DNA of 64,000 nt, taken from NCBI GenBank assembly GCA_030248295.1, contig JASANH010001644.1, positions 22,492 to 86,491 on the forward strand, given 5' to 3'. The position numbers and the translations under genes are program-made. Source of the stretch: Mesodorylaimus sp. YZB2_4 (Eukaryota; Nematoda; Enoplea; Dorylaimida; Dorylaimidae). Shown here one piece after another: positions 11,955 to 22,960 of the stretch (within the stretch, counting starts at the first letter, position 1; each line of letters opens with the position of its first letter). The notes below the pieces were generated by a model. The model did no database searches. It had not been told where the DNA came from and saw only the letters and a program-made list of their open reading frames with translations.

Positions 11955-12235
11955 TATCTGTATCTGTATCTGTATTATCTCATCCCAATCACTTATCAGT
12001 GAACAAAACGGGCGAGCACATGAATATATACAAAATCAGTTAGCAAGAACATGTCGTCTAAAACTATCATAAGATCCCATTATCACGTTTCCATTTTCTT
12101 CTATCCATATTCTGTCATCGTGAAGATTTATCTTATCATCACGGTTCCAGCTCGTTAAAACACAATGCTAAAAACTTTGGACGAAAGCAGCTTTCTTGAT
12201 ATTCGGTGTTACAAGATGGTGCGGTTTGATTGTAC
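11955..12235 (-). mobile_element. 5'-truncated 3' end of the second LINE family, nested insertion
   Basis: This piece matches the 3' end of the LINE at 49.8-53.0 kb: CACTTATCAGTG, CGGCGAG or CGGGCGAGCACAT, TATAAGATCC, and the coding block with AAAACTTT.GAC.AAAG. It is read on the minus strand, and its 3' terminus carries a (ACAGAT)n tail, seen as TCTGTATCTGTATCTG on the plus strand at 11960-11983. It lies inside the C-terminal coding part of the plus-strand LINE, whose sequence resumes near 12236, so it is the younger insertion. Confidence 0.75.
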
Positions 12236-12605
12236 GCTGACTAAGTCGAGATTTTATAAGTTTTACCATGGATTTCACGACTACAATAACTAAAATTGAT
12301 TCACAAATCGATTTCTGGTCAGCGTTTTAGTCAAAGAAATACTGCAAGTCATCATTTGGTGATACCGAAATCTCGAACGGTCTCTTACGGACAGTCTTTT
12401 GAACATTCTGCAAAGATTTTATGGAATGACTTGCCAGAAGATATCGCCTTATCATCATTGCGTGTTTTTATGACGAATATCCGTTTCAAGTCTTTTTCTG
12501 TGTGACATCTGTTTCCTTTTTTGTTGTATGTTTGCCCTGTCAGTGCGCTTTGGCTGCTTAGGATTGCAGTAAAGTAAGAACTAAGAACTAAGAACTAAGA
12601 GCTGC
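12236..12605 (+). pseudogene. LINE C-terminal region, 3' UTR and (AAGAACT)n tail
   Basis: After the nested insertion the plus-strand LINE continues with RFYKFYHG and then QSFEHSAKILWNDLPEDI. This is the short C-terminal block typical of CR1/Jockey-like elements (compare ETFSQSFEYSVIKNFWN in the LINE at 50.0 kb). The stop lies at 12503-12505. The element ends with an AAGAACT heptamer array at 12575-12601, a microsatellite tail of the kind used by CR1/L2-type LINEs. Confidence 0.75.
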
Positions 12606-12612
12606 TCGCAAT

Positions 12613-12790
12613 TTGACCGCACCGAAACTATCGCGCCGCAACGATGCGGCATTTTATTGCAATATCAAGTGCATCCTGTGCCACGAGTGGGTGTGTTCCA
12701 GAAATCGATACGCGCATATCGAATCGCATTTACAATATCGAACTTATAAATGTGAGTTTGAATCATGCACATTTCGAAAAGAGCAAGGTA
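12613..12790 (+). CDS. Possible exon with C2H2-type zinc finger
   Basis: The frame encodes CNIKCILCHEWVCSRNR followed by YAHIESHLQYRTYKCEFE and SCTFRKEQ. The C-x2-C ... H-x3-H spacing is compatible with a C2H2 finger, followed by the start of another (YKCEFESC). A plausible splice donor (AAG|GTATTT) follows at about 12786, after which the frame turns hydrophobic and non-specific. No ATG or flanking exons were located, so the gene is only partly visible. It could equally be a relic inside a repeat. Confidence 0.4.
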
Positions 12791-13353
12791 TTTTATTGAC
12801 CCTTTTTGCTGCCTTTTTATTACTGCTAATAACCCAAACCATGGCCTTCTGTCTCTTTGGGGACGCGGAGGGCCTCTGGTCCTCTCACAGCCTTGCTGGC
12901 CAGTCAGAGGCGGAAGGGCTTAAAAGCGAAGTGCACTGTCGCATCGATGCGGGGATATTGAAAAAAAAAATATGTTATTCAGATTCAGCACCCACGCTTT
13001 TGAGAGGTGGCCAAAATTCTGGACCCCTATCTGAATAATTAAAGAAGTATAAATTTTCATTTTTCTTCAAAACAAAGAAATCTCGGGAGAATTTTTCATG
13101 CAATTTGTGTTCGGCAATTTTTAACAAAAATGGGCATATGAATTGTGGAGGCCCTTGTCAGAACTTGGCCTTGGTCTGCAGTCAACTAAAGTCCACACGC
13201 CTGTTTTTCTGAGGTGTGCAGTTTTGCATTGTCGTTTCAGGAAGCGTGTGTGGCTACTAAATTCGGAAACAAATATTTATCGAGGTGCACATCAATCGCG
13301 TGCACAAGGGCTGAGCGAGTGTTTGCATTGTTGCAAAGTTCTCCGATTTTGTT

Positions 13354-13397
13354 CTGGGGATCTTGCAACTGTAGGTGCAACTGCAAGATCCCCAGCA
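13354..13397. repeat. Hairpin with 14-bp perfect arms
   Basis: CTGGGGATCTTGCA and its reverse complement TGCAAGATCCCCAG lie about 14 bases apart. It has neither the U run of a terminator nor any flanking gene. Confidence 0.7.
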
Positions 13398-14337
13398 CAA
13401 AATATGATCTGACCTACTGATTGATCTGGTCTGATAGATATGCACAAGTGCCAATTACTTATTCGATCAAATTTATTCGGCAAATCCAACAATTTGATCG
13501 ATTTGTTTGATCAGTCAGAAATCGATAATCTCTCCTGCTAATTAGGCATTCTTTGATCTTGGGCCGATTTCGATTGCCGATCGCTGGGGTCGGGCAATTG
13601 GTTCATTTGAATGGAGAATGGAGCAGATTGTCTCAATCGACTTTTCCTGTCAAGTAAATGATCGGGCACTCGATCGGACTTGACACTCCACTCCTGGCAC
13701 TTGACTGGTGTCTGGCGACTTGACCTTTTTTTTGGCTGATCGATGATGATGTGTTTAATCCGCTGATCTGATCTTGTTGAATCTCAGCTTGTCTTTCTGT
13801 TCAGCTGATTGAGTGTGGTGGCTGACACGGGCTGTCCTTGAGGGTGGTCTGCCGTCTTTGCCTTCAACAGACTGATGGTCATCTCGTGCTAACGCAAATT
13901 CATAATCCGTCACATGAAGTAAGTGCATCGAGTTCGCCGAGGTGTCCACGATTTGTTGGAACCTGATAGCAAGTATTAGACGAATATTTGAAAACTTGCG
14001 GCCATTGTTTCTCTTAATTTTTTTTCACTACAACTACTGATATCGATTCGGGGAAAAATGAAAAAGAGAAATTCAGCGATCAATTGGGGCTGATCAGAAA
14101 AATCAATAAATGGTGATTAAGCGGGGGCATTATCAATGATCAGCTTGTGCTTCGTCAGAATTAAAATACAGTATTAGTATCAGCATCAACCAGTATTGTG
14201 CTGGTAAGTCTTTTATTCATGCAAAAATGTTAAAGACACTAGGAGTCGAACCCTCCCAGCTTGTGCTTTCGCAGTTAAAAAGTAGATCATTCAGGGTGGG
14301 GGTCGAGCCAACTTACGACGTTGCCTCGCGAAATGAC

Positions 14338-14640
14338 GGGCCCTCTTTTTAGTCAATGATTGTACTAGACGGAACTGCGCTTGGGGTTTTTCGGGCTGCC
14401 ATTTTTGAACCGCGCGTATTGTACCACAGGCTTCTCCCCGCACGACATTAAAACCTTGGAGGCACCCTCCGTGCGCAATTGACTAATCAGAGAAATAGGT
14501 GGGTCTCGCATATGAGCCAACAACCAATCAGAGGCAATAGAGAGGGCTGAACACCAAAACCGTCTGGCTGTGTCTGTCTCGTAGTGCGGGGCTGGCAAAA
14601 GACGTGAACTAATCGATAGACACACTAGCCAGAACGTACG
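14338..14640 (+). repeat. Short dispersed repeat, copy 2
   Basis: The first 80 bases match 1128-1205. Similarity then becomes patchy, with a shared ATCGAT.GACACAC-like block near 14610 and 1392. Type unknown. Confidence 0.4.
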
Positions 14641-14717
14641 CCTTGTATTAGTCGCGAGAAGAAAATTTCAGCAGGCACTTGGTTTACTGTGCGATGATGC
14701 CAGCGTATCGTACAGTA

Positions 14718-14895
14718 CAGTCAACCTCGGATAATTGCAACTGCTCCGGACGCAAAAATGAGTTGCAATCAAACAAAGTTGCAAAGTTGCAACTCATTTT
14801 GGCGTCCGAAGCGGCTGAAATTATCCGAGGTTCAAAAAAACGTACGCTCAACAATGGGGCAATGAGGACTTGTTGCAATTATCCAAGTTCGACTG
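14718..14895. mobile_element. 178-bp TA-flanked MITE (pogo/Tigger-like ends)
   Basis: The element starts CAGTCAACCTCGGATAATTG and ends CAATTATCCAAGTTCGACTG, with TA dinucleotides on both sides (14716-14717 and 14896-14897). Inside is a second nested inverted repeat (CCTCGGATAATTGCAACTGC / GCGGCTGAAATTATCCGAGG with GAGTTGCAA / TTGCAACTC), so the whole piece can fold into a long hairpin. CAG-ended TIRs and TA duplication are typical of pogo/Tigger MITEs. Confidence 0.8.
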
Positions 14896-15189
14896 TAATG
14901 TACTTTGAATTAGTGGTCAAAAATGCTTCGATAGCTATATTATCGGCTCTAATGGCCACTTGAGGCTCGCGACCTTGCCATGCTAAGAAGGTAATATACG
15001 TGCGCTTGTGACACAGTTACCACGCACGTTTGCGCTGGTCGCTTGAGACAATAGTGTCTCACGGATTTGCAAATTTTGCCATGACGATTACGAATAACGA
15101 GATTACAGCAGCAGATATTCAACGACGGCTGCGTCAGACAAGACAATAGATATGCGGTGTCTTTTGATCGTGCGAAAATAGATTGATTT

Positions 15190-15265
15190 CCATTGTATTT
15201 GTTTCAAGTGCGCGGGCCCCTTGACAGTAGTGTGTGCGCAAGACAATGTAACAGACGCAAGATAA
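15190..15265 (+). repeat. Direct repeat flanking the pogo-like element, left copy
   Basis: It contains TGTTTCAAGTGCGCGGG, CCCTTGACAGTAGTG and GTAACAGACGCA, all of which recur at 17228-17305 in the same orientation on the other side of the 1.57-kb transposon. Confidence 0.65.
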
Positions 15266-15601
15266 TAGCCTGGGGGAACGATGCACTACGTATCGATGCG
15301 TATATACGAATCACGAGATTAAAGCAGCATCAGCACTGAACGACGGCATGTAGGGAACAAAGGCTGCTGATACAATAGGGAAAACGATAAACAACCGTGG
15401 CGCTCGTGCGGCTGATACGATAGGAGCAAGAGATGAAAAATCGGTGCGGCTTCTTTTTTTTCTAACCATTGGAAAAAGACTTATGTTTTTTGTTGGGCGC
15501 TGCCCAAAAGACATACTGTAAACCTATTTAATTTCGCGGCGTATATATTTCGCGGTTTCGGACTCTTCGGAGGCATTTTCGCGTAGATTTTATTTCGCGG
15601 T

Positions 15602-15872
15602 GTGAAAAGATTCGGGCTTACTTCAATTTTGGGAAGTATCAATTGCGCCTTAAAAAACGGTTTGCGTGAAGAATTTACTAATTGGTATGCTGATCAAGTT
15701 GCCGCGGCCTTCAAACAAAATCAAGTGCCGTCACGAATCGTTTTACGGTTGAGCGTTTTAAAAACCGCTGCACGCCCGCTGGTTTCTGAAGGCTTTCGAT
15801 AAGATATTCAGTAAAAAATCAAAAATTCGCTCTGAGTGGATCAAGACCAGAATTGATGGCAGTTCGGCTTGA
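15602..15872 (+). pseudogene. Pogo/Tigger-type transposase C-terminal remnant
   Basis: The first frame reads through FTNWYADQVAAAFKQ and a segment of the form I-V-L-R-L-S-V-L-K. After a one-base shift around 15770 a second frame gives LHARWFLKAFDKI and SEWIKTRID before a TGA. The L-K-x-L-H-A-x-W block is, to my knowledge, common near the C-terminus of pogo-related transposases of invertebrates. The upstream DDE domain is missing. It lies inside a TA-flanked element with matching TIRs, which supports the assignment. Confidence 0.55.
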
Positions 15873-15898
15873 TTAGTGTTGCAAATGACGTCGGTTTT

Positions 15899-16048
15899 TC
15901 AATTTGACTTCAACCTTGATTTTGACAGGGGTCTCAAAAAATTTTTGACCATGACATTGACAGGGGGTTTAAATTTTTTTGACTTTGACTTTGACTTTGA
16001 CAGGGCAAAAATGCTTAACTTTGACATTGACATTGACTCAAAATTGAC
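15899..16048. repeat. TTTGAC-type hexamer repeats
   Basis: Interrupted runs of TTTGACTTTGACTTTGACTT and TTGACATTGACATTGAC with spacers such as GACAGGG give a degenerate hexamer satellite, expanded inside the pogo-like element. The acidic or aromatic frame it encodes (DFDFDFD) is a by-product. Confidence 0.85.
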
Positions 16049-16555
16049 CTTTCGCAAAAATTTCAAAAAGACTCTGTGACACGGCCCCTTGTCAGACCAC
16101 GTAGCTTGAGCACGCATGCCGCCCCTCGTTTCCACAGCCATCGCCCAAGTCTGGGGCGGAGGTTGGCTGCGGCCGTGCCTGTCTCGGTAGACAGGACGAC
16201 TTCCCAATCTTGTTCAGTTTTCCTTTTGGACTAACATAAGGCTGACGTGCTGAAATAAACTGTATTTTTTGAAACACTGAAGCTTTAACTGGCCGAAGAA
16301 GATCATGCACACATGGTTTAATTGGTTGTGCCAAGTAGAGTGTTCTGAATAGTAGATTAAGCTAAATATTTTTGCCAGGTTGGTCAGTCATGCAGTGAGC
16401 ATAATCGCGCGTCCAAGGGGGTATTCAGGGAGCGATCATTATATCTCTGTTTTGTGCCATGCTACGGAGTACTTTTTTGCGGAATTTTATAGTTGACTGA
16501 CTTGACTAATCTTGGCAAGTTTATGGATAAAATTTTTTGCAGATGGCGACTACAA

Positions 16556-16690
16556 ATAGCTCGGGATCCCAGTGCCGACATTGAGGCATTGGGATTCTGC
16601 ATATACATATAGGCGTAAGCACGCTGAGTACACTCTGATCCATCGCATCATTCTTGCCAGAGGAGGCAGAAGATATTGGCTCAGTCATCG
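16556..16690 (+). repeat. Dispersed repeat, copy at 16.6 kb
   Basis: GGGATCCCAGTGCCGACATT, GAGGCATTGGGATTCTGC and GTACACTCTGATCCATC recur in order at 18567-18660. The copy lies within the pogo-like element, so the repeat was inserted or carried along. Confidence 0.65.
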
Positions 16691-17227
16691 TTCGAGGAAA
16701 CGACAGTTTAGAGGCTGTCAACAGTGGCGTTTACTGTGCAGCTCACTTGAGTGAAGAAATAGCACGAATAAAATATTGTGTGGCTGCAGCGCTGTGAGAC
16801 TTCCCTGAATCAGTCTAACACAGACAAAATTTTCTTTCAGCATAAGACTGAGAAAACAAAGATGACAGTAAAAAGAGAAAATCTTGGAGACGAGGGAAAA
16901 AAGAACTGAAGAAAATTTTGGCCTGGTGGAAACGTTGGCTTTGGTGGTTTTTTTAGCTGCTATATTTCACGAAAATTGTTCTCTATGTTTTCTACATAAG
17001 GTTTCGCGGCTACTAAATTTCGCGGTCCAGCCCTTCCGCGAAAATCCGCGAAATTAAATCGCCCGCGAACTTAAATAGGTTTACAGTAAGTGTTTTTCCA
17101 ATGGTAAGGCTAAAAAAAAGAGCCGTAGCCGCACAATCTCTTGCAAGGTCGCCCACAAGAAAGCCATCCCGGGAATTTCGCAACTGCTTGCAAGAAATGC
17201 GCAAATATGCTTTTATTGTTTGTCAGT

Positions 17228-17305
17228 CAATGCCATAGTATTTGTTTCAAGTGCGCGGGTCCCTTGACAGTAGTGCGCGCGCGAGACAAAGTAACAGACG
17301 CACAA
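17228..17305 (+). repeat. Direct repeat flanking the pogo-like element, right copy
   Basis: Same blocks as 15190-15265 (TGTTTCAAGTGCGCGGG, CCCTTGACAGTAGTG, GTAACAGACGCA). The pair is separated by about 2 kb and includes the transposon, which suggests a segmental duplication or insertion between tandem units. Confidence 0.65.
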
Positions 17306-17646
17306 ATACCGAGTGCTCGACAAAAGATGACAACACGTCTGCGGAAAACTATGCGTAAGAGAACCACGATTATGTAAATTTTGCGACGGCGCTTATAAGA
17401 ATTGATCGATAGGACGATAATCCGATTTCGGCGAAAAAGAAAGGAGGCGCTTAGTAAAAAGGGCAAGTCAGCTGTTTCACCAATGGCAGCAAGAGAAGCA
17501 AAATCGGCGCATAGTGCACGAAGCATTTTACATACTGTAACTGTTGAGCGAAGTTTAGGATATAAAAAGCTCTAAATATGTAGCCAGACATTGTTCTACA
17601 AGCATGGTCAACGTTAGAATTTCTTATTCTTGAGTGGCGAAAAGCC

Positions 17647-17811
17647 TTCTTCTTGTTCTTGTTGTTTTACCACATTGCCAAGCACTAACCAGCGCACGAG
17701 GGTGAAGGGACACACTACACAAGCATTTTTACCGGGCCGCGAGTCGATCTCGCCCGTAACTGCGCATCTGGCGTGAGAGGCTTATGCTTCACCCGCCAGG
17801 CAGCCCGCAGT
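17647..17811 (-). repeat. tRNA-derived SINE, copy 1
   Basis: On the minus strand the head shows a tRNA-like arrangement with an internal B-box-like GATCGACTC inside a perfect stem (GCGAG/CTCGC), an upstream CCTCTCACGCCAG loop region, and a 3' tail of (CAAGAA)-type units at the low-coordinate end. It is about 75% identical to 39868-40030. The variable region between anticodon arm and T arm is long (about 16 bases), so a class II tRNA ancestor is likely. Confidence 0.75.
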
Positions 17812-17844
17812 ACTTGCTATTATTGCTCGGAACCAAAATACATG

Positions 17845-18175
17845 TTAAATGAGGTACCTTGACAAATTTCCCCAATTTAATGTGAGGGGACTATATGTTT
17901 AGCCCCAAACTATGAGTCATAGTTTTAGTTCGAGAAGGTATGAACGAAGTCCTCGACGTGGTTGACGCACCCCAAGTTTAAGTTTTCAAGAAGACGTTGA
18001 TGAGGAACACTGGCCAATTTTGCCATTTGAGGAAAAGGTGATGAGTGTATCAACCTGTTTCGTTCGCGCTTTTCCGGCAAGTGCGGGAGTAATCATGGGC
18101 TTATTGGAGAACATTACGTACAGTAGCCGAGTGAACTACCCAGGGCATGTTCTTTTTCGCAACAAGAATTTCAAG
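17845..18175 (-). repeat. Dispersed repeat (about 330 bp), inverted relative to 32.85-33.19 kb
   Basis: Reverse-complemented, this stretch follows 32860-33185 block by block: GTTGCGAAAAAGAACATGCC, GTTCACTCGGCTAC, the CCTCAAATGG..AAATTGGCCAG region, and GAGGTACCTT..CAA. No coding frame is conserved between the copies, so it is a non-coding interspersed element of unknown class. Confidence 0.7.
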
Positions 18176-18202
18176 GAGGGGCCATCCATAAAGGTCGACC
18201 GC
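18176..18202 (+). repeat. GGGGCCATCCATAAA... terminal motif
   Basis: GGGGCCATCCATAAAGGTCG followed by ACCGC occurs here. In reverse orientation it recurs at 24120-24147 (ACCTTTATGGATGGCCCC) and partly at 32699-32722. Pyrimidine-rich CCCCCACTCTCCCCCC or CCCTCCCCCTCCC tracts lie next to it at both 18.2 and 24.1 kb. It looks like the terminus of a DNA element; the superfamily is unknown. Confidence 0.5.
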
Positions 18203-18566
18203 ACAAAATCTCGATTTTTTGACCCCCACTCTCCCCCCTGACTGCATGCCCACCACTTATCGCGAACCACCCTCAAAAATGGTCGAGCACTTCAGCCAGA
18301 CCCCCTCCCCCTTCCAAACGCAGTTTTGTGAAATGTTTCGTCTAATGCTTTCTCGAGCTCGACAAGATGCTATCTCCTTCGAAGACAAATCGTTTTCGTT
18401 TTATGGAGCGGATTTGTATTTTGTAAAAGCCTTCACAAACTTTTCCCCATATTTTGTAAAAGTTTTGCGGCTTGGGCCGCGCCGGCTTAGTTCTCTACGG
18501 GACTTGCAATCATATTAGCTGGCAAGCAGTCATGATATGATAAGCGCGGCTGTGAGGGATAGGTTG

Positions 18567-18690
18567 GGATCCCAATCCTGATCCTGACATTAAGGCATCG
18601 GGATTCTGCTAATAATTATGATATGCAGAAGCATGGCAGGTACACTCTGATCCATCATATCTGCCATGAAGCAGTAGCAATGAAGAGGCA
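18567..18690 (+). repeat. Dispersed repeat, copy at 18.6 kb
   Basis: Matches 16563-16690 through GGGATCCCA, GACATT.AGGCAT.GGGATTC and GTACACTCTGATCCATC. Confidence 0.65.
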
Positions 18691-19222
18691 ACAGCAACAT
18701 CAGCTCAAATCGACAATGATAGCAACACTGATTTTACTTAGCCTAGGCTGACCTCGCTGGACGCGTATCGAAACTGCGAATGTACCGTGTTTCCTCGAAA
18801 TCCTCCCCCTCTGCTTAGGGAGAAACTATACTTCAGTTTTATCGCACGAAGTTCGTGCGAAGTTCGCAAGAGATCAGTCCGGGAGTATAGTTGCAAATCA
18901 CAGTCTAAGTTCAATCTCTGTTGCGACGGAGTTCGTGCGGAGTGTGCGCGGAGAACCTCTGCAGGCCCTCTGCTTCGAATTGGGAGTGAACAGGAATCAA
19001 ACCTAGTCGTGTAAATATACAAAGAAGACCTCTGTATGTATAAATTGGCTTATCAATAATAAAAAATTTTTAGCTGCAGGAACTCTATTTTACCATTAAT
19101 CGGAAGAAAAGGGTGCGTTTTTATTGAGATATTTTGCCGCCAAAATCAGTCTTCAATATCATCCGTTTAAACTTGATTGATGAAGTATAAAAGAATTTAG
19201 TGAAGGAAACAACAATAAGAAA

Positions 19223-21070
19223 ATGTCAAATTTCACTCAGATTCAAGATTTATCATTGTTGGATGCCGTGAAGTCGTACCCGGCGGCGAGAAAGGATTCT
19301 AACACGGTAGGATACGAATTTGCCTGGAGGCAAATTTCACGGATTGTTGGGAGAACGGAAGGTGAGCAAATATTTTTTCAAGTCAGATAACGACTTTGGT
19401 TTTTTATTGCCGATTAATTTGTCCTTATCTCATTCGTGTAATTATTTACCCTAGGCCTATAATTTTCCAAAATTTTAAAAATTTTGCGGTCTGTGAAAGC
19501 TGTATGTACATCGTGGGCAATTTGAGGTTAGCCTTTTACAAACCATGAACGTTTTTCTGCTTCTTTCAACGATGATGTGCTCATAAAGCATTCCCGCAAT
19601 TTTAATGCAAACACCTGGAACATAGAGTCGTGATAAAACTATCTGAATGTTTTTCATCTTCCTTTTTCTCAGATGAATGCAAGAAACGTTTTCGAAATAT
19701 ACGAGATGCAGAAGTCCAGGCTGTCAAGGATATGCGCGATGGAAAACGCAAGACTTTTCACAAATATCACGAACGCTGGCAACTTTTGGATCACGTGGAG
19801 GAGAGGACCTCAATTCAAACTGATCGGCGCCCGTTGCACGAGAATGCCGCCTTGGAGGAACTGTGCGGCAACGACGACGTCACATATTCACAACTAAATG
19901 AATATCCAAATCATTTAGATAATACGGATGAGAACACAGGTAAGAGTCTGTGACAGAATCCGCTATCATGACTCTCGTCATTGCTTGATTTAGAGAACAT
20001 CACAGCCTTTCGTGATCAGTGCCGCGAGCGTTTGATAAGCGAAGTTCAAAGCCGCGAATTCTTATGGAATTTCCATTAGGAAGATTACCACGATCGAGAC
20101 AAGCAGCGTCGTGGCTGGACAAAAATTGCTGAAATCATGGAATATTCAGATGGTAAGTGACTTCATATTTTGCGTTCACGAAATTCCTCCTTCTCAAAAG
20201 CAAATATCTAGACAACAGTCAGAGAACTTATGTTCTCACCCGCTCGATACCATGCTCCAAGTCTTGGATGCCATTTAGGTAGGGAGGCAAAAGAAAAATG
20301 GACCAGCTCGTTACAACAAAATCAGTTGCCCATGCTTCGATTTGATGAGTTTCGTGGATGGCGTGCGTTACGATGAAGAGTAAATAGCATAAAACTTCCC
20401 TAGGTGAATTATTTTCGCGCGAATCTCATTTTTAGGACAGTTTCCGATTTTTCATTTAGTCAATCAAGTAGCGGCAGCCAGGAAAGATGCAGCAGTATCA
20501 ACGAATATGCAAATGTGAATCAAAGTACGCCGCCACTGCTGATAAGTAAGTCCTATTGATCAATTACTGTTCACATCGAGAATATCGCAGTTGGTTGTGG
20601 GTCTTGTTTTCCTGCAGATCGGTCTAGCCTGTCGAGGTGGGAAATATGACACTCGAGAGTGTTGATATTCCAGTCCTTCAGTGTTGGAGTCCTGATCAAT
20701 TGCTTTTTCTTCCCCAACATGTCTTCTTTTATTTGCAGTGCAAACTTCACGATCGACAGTTCAAAAAAACTTGAAACGCGGTCGTTTCGATGGGGATAAC
20801 GAAAACCTGGCTCAGGCCCTCGTTCAATACTTCAAGGAGAAACAAACAGCTTCTCAGCGTGCATCGTCCATGCATTCTCTCTCTGGCGAAGGTAGCAAGT
20901 TCTGTTATGCCATAAGTATTCATTAAAACCTAACTTTGCTTATAGCCTACATGATCGAGTCGGCTTTGAAACGTTGGTGCCCTTCTTTACAAGCCGAATT
21001 CCGAATGAAGCTATACTGTTTGATCAGTGAGATTGAGATGAAGAACGTGGAGTCGTCGGATGGAAAGTAA
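19223..21070 (+). CDS. Harbinger-associated MADF/BESS DNA-binding protein (spliced)
   Basis: I infer at least seven exons from GT-AG boundaries: 19223-19361, 19673-19939, 19994-20152, about 20279-20385, 20437-20547, about 20739-20890 and about 20946-21070. Start is ATG at 19223 (SNFTQIQDLSLLDAVKSYP). Exons 1-2 form a MADF/Myb-like domain (FAWRQISRIVGRTE joined across the intron to ECKKRFRNIRD). Exon 3 starts a second MADF copy (REFLWNFH ... DYHDRDKQRRGW), and exon 4 gives AKEKWTSSL. The last exons hold a BESS-like C-terminus (LKRWCPSLQAEFRMKLYCL) ending at TAA 21068-21070. Such proteins recruit the transposase to the TIRs. A TAG at 20077-20079 interrupts exon 3 and exon 4 ends in an uncertain boundary, so this copy may be inactive. 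Splice sites are inferred, not demonstrated. Confidence 0.75.
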
Positions 21071-21371
21071 TTCAATTTTGCTGATCTCAGCTGCATAAAC
21101 GTTTATAAGTTGCTTATGCGTTTAGCTTTAATGCGTTCCTCTAAACTCACCCCGCTTTAAAGCTTTTATGCTGGTATGCTCTATCGTTATTTTACGCTGT
21201 ATTCCCCTGCAACTAGTATTTCATGAAATAGTGTACAGGTATGTCAACACACTATTTCCAAAGACACCCCCAAGGATATTTTAAAAACGATAAAGCCGAG
21301 ATCGGCCAACCAGAAATCATAAAAGTACCAAAAGCACACTTGCAAAAATTATTGCTGGAGCTTCGTCACAA

Positions 21372-22960
21372 CTAGTACTGACCACGCTGTATCATTTCGT
21401 CTTGCCACGGTGCTTCGACTCGTCCATATTCTGAATTGAACCAAGTCATCAATCGATTACGAAGATGCTCGCCGATCGTTGCTTCGCTTCGAAGCCGACA
21501 TTGAGAAGGTGCCACGACTAATAAATCATGCTGCATTTCCAAGAGCGCAGCTTCTTCAACAACTGCTGAGCTTAGTAGAATCTCGCTTGCTTGCATTTCA
21601 TCGTCCACGTCGATCAAAAAATTATGAAGGACGACTGCTGCTTGCGTGATGGCCACGGCCGACTTAGGTTCGAAAGCGACCGGTCGGCGAAAAATGCGAA
21701 AACGGCTAGCCATAATCCCAAATGCACTCTCCACACAGCGCCTCGTTCGCGACAGTCGATAGTTGAAAATTTCTTTTTCAGGCGACAGATCTGATCCAGG
21801 AAATGGTTTTAGCAAATGTGGACCAATCGGGAAAGCGTTGTCTGCGATAAATATGTATGGGAACGGCTCGTTACTGCCAGGAAGTTTTCCATCTCGAGGT
21901 AAATTCAACGCTTTGCCGCCTTCTTTGAGCGCCTTGCCGAATGACCATTTAGCAAAAACGCCGCCGTCACCTTGCCTTCCAAATGCGCCGATATTGACGC
22001 AAATAAACCGACATCGACCATCAGCCACTGCCATCAAATTGAACGAATGACTGCTTTTATAGTTAAAATAACCACTTCCAGATTTCCGTGGAGCCTAAAT
22101 CAAGGATGATATACTTAAAATTCACGATAAAGTAATAAAGTTATAAAGAACTTACCTGCAAAGTAACATGCTTCCCATCGATCGAGCCCAGACATAATGG
22201 AAAGCCCCATGTACGAAAATTGTGCTCGGCTATTCTTCGCCATTCCTCCATTGTTGGCATACGTAAAACCTATAATGGCACCGGTTAGATCTAGTTGAAT
22301 TTATCATTTGCGTGTGAGCCGAGACTTAGATGCGCCAAAGCATCAAGTTTGTACCTGAGGTTCCAAAACTTCCCACAGCGCTTGACACGTTTCAGGAATG
22401 ATTATTCTTGCAGTATCATAGCCGATCCGAAACTCGTCGGCTATTGATTGCAAGGAGTTGCCAGACGCTAGAAATCTTAAAAAAGGAGAACGTGTATGAT
22501 TGAAAAGATAATGCCCAAAATTAGGAGTTTGCGTTAAGGGATAAGAAAAACTTGTGATTCACGAAAAATTTCAAACATTCAAAATTTCATTGGTTTAGAT
22601 TGAAGAAAACTTTAAATGATTCTTTTTAAAAACAGTTGAATTCTCCACTTACTTCAACGTCACAGCTAACCTTTCGGCGGGCGAAATTGGATCCCGCGCC
22701 TTAGGGTGCTTCCAAAGTTTAGTTTCAACCATCAACGCCAATTTATCGAAAGAATTTTTCGTCATTCTAAATGTTTCTTTAAATTTCTCAGGGTTGCGCT
22801 CCAGCATTTGCGGAATTGTTCGATGAAAAAAACCGTCTATTTTACGAGACTCATTGAACGGATTCACGCACCATCGTCGTTCATGCCGCTTTCGTTTTTG
22901 GCCCTCTTGCAGAATCGAAACTGCCGCCGTGAGTAGAATATCTTCTTCTGAGTCGGACAT
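21372..22960 (-). CDS. PIF/Harbinger DDE transposase (spliced)
   Basis: Four minus-strand exons are supported by GT-AG sites and uninterrupted frames. Exon 1 is 22960-22653, starting at ATG (SDSEEDILLTAAVSILQEG) and ending PAERLAVTL. Exon 2 is about 22471-22353 (LASGNSLQSIADEFRIGYDT, a helix-turn-helix-like block). Exon 3 is about 22269-22157 (WGFPLCLGSIDGKHVTLQ). Exon 4 is about 22095-21372. The catalytic triad is visible as GSIDGKH (D1), FIADNAFPIGP (D2) and RCVESAFGIM (E), in the order of DDE_Tnp_4. About 400 residues, normal for the family. No stop or frameshift was found in the exons as drawn, so this is the best-preserved transposase in the window. Termination is convergent with the partner gene. 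Confidence 0.88.

Larger units (their letters stand above)
15516..17086 (+). mobile_element. Pogo-like DNA transposon, 1571 bp, decayed
   Basis: Terminal inverted repeats CTGTAAACCTATTTAATTTC (15516) and its counterpart TTAAATAGGTTTACAG (17071-17086) are bounded by TA on both sides (15514-15515, 17087-17088). TTTCGCGG motifs are repeated just inside both ends. Internally a transposase remnant is present (15602-15870). Also inside are a TTTGAC microsatellite and a 130-bp repeat related to 18560-18690. The TA target duplication and transposase remnant support the Tc1/mariner-pogo group; the exact family is inference. Confidence 0.75.

Noticed and set aside
14235-14320. tRNA-like words (GGAGTCGAACCCTCC and GGGTCGAGCC)
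   Set aside because: No A box or acceptor stem could be paired, so neither a tRNA gene nor a SINE is supported.
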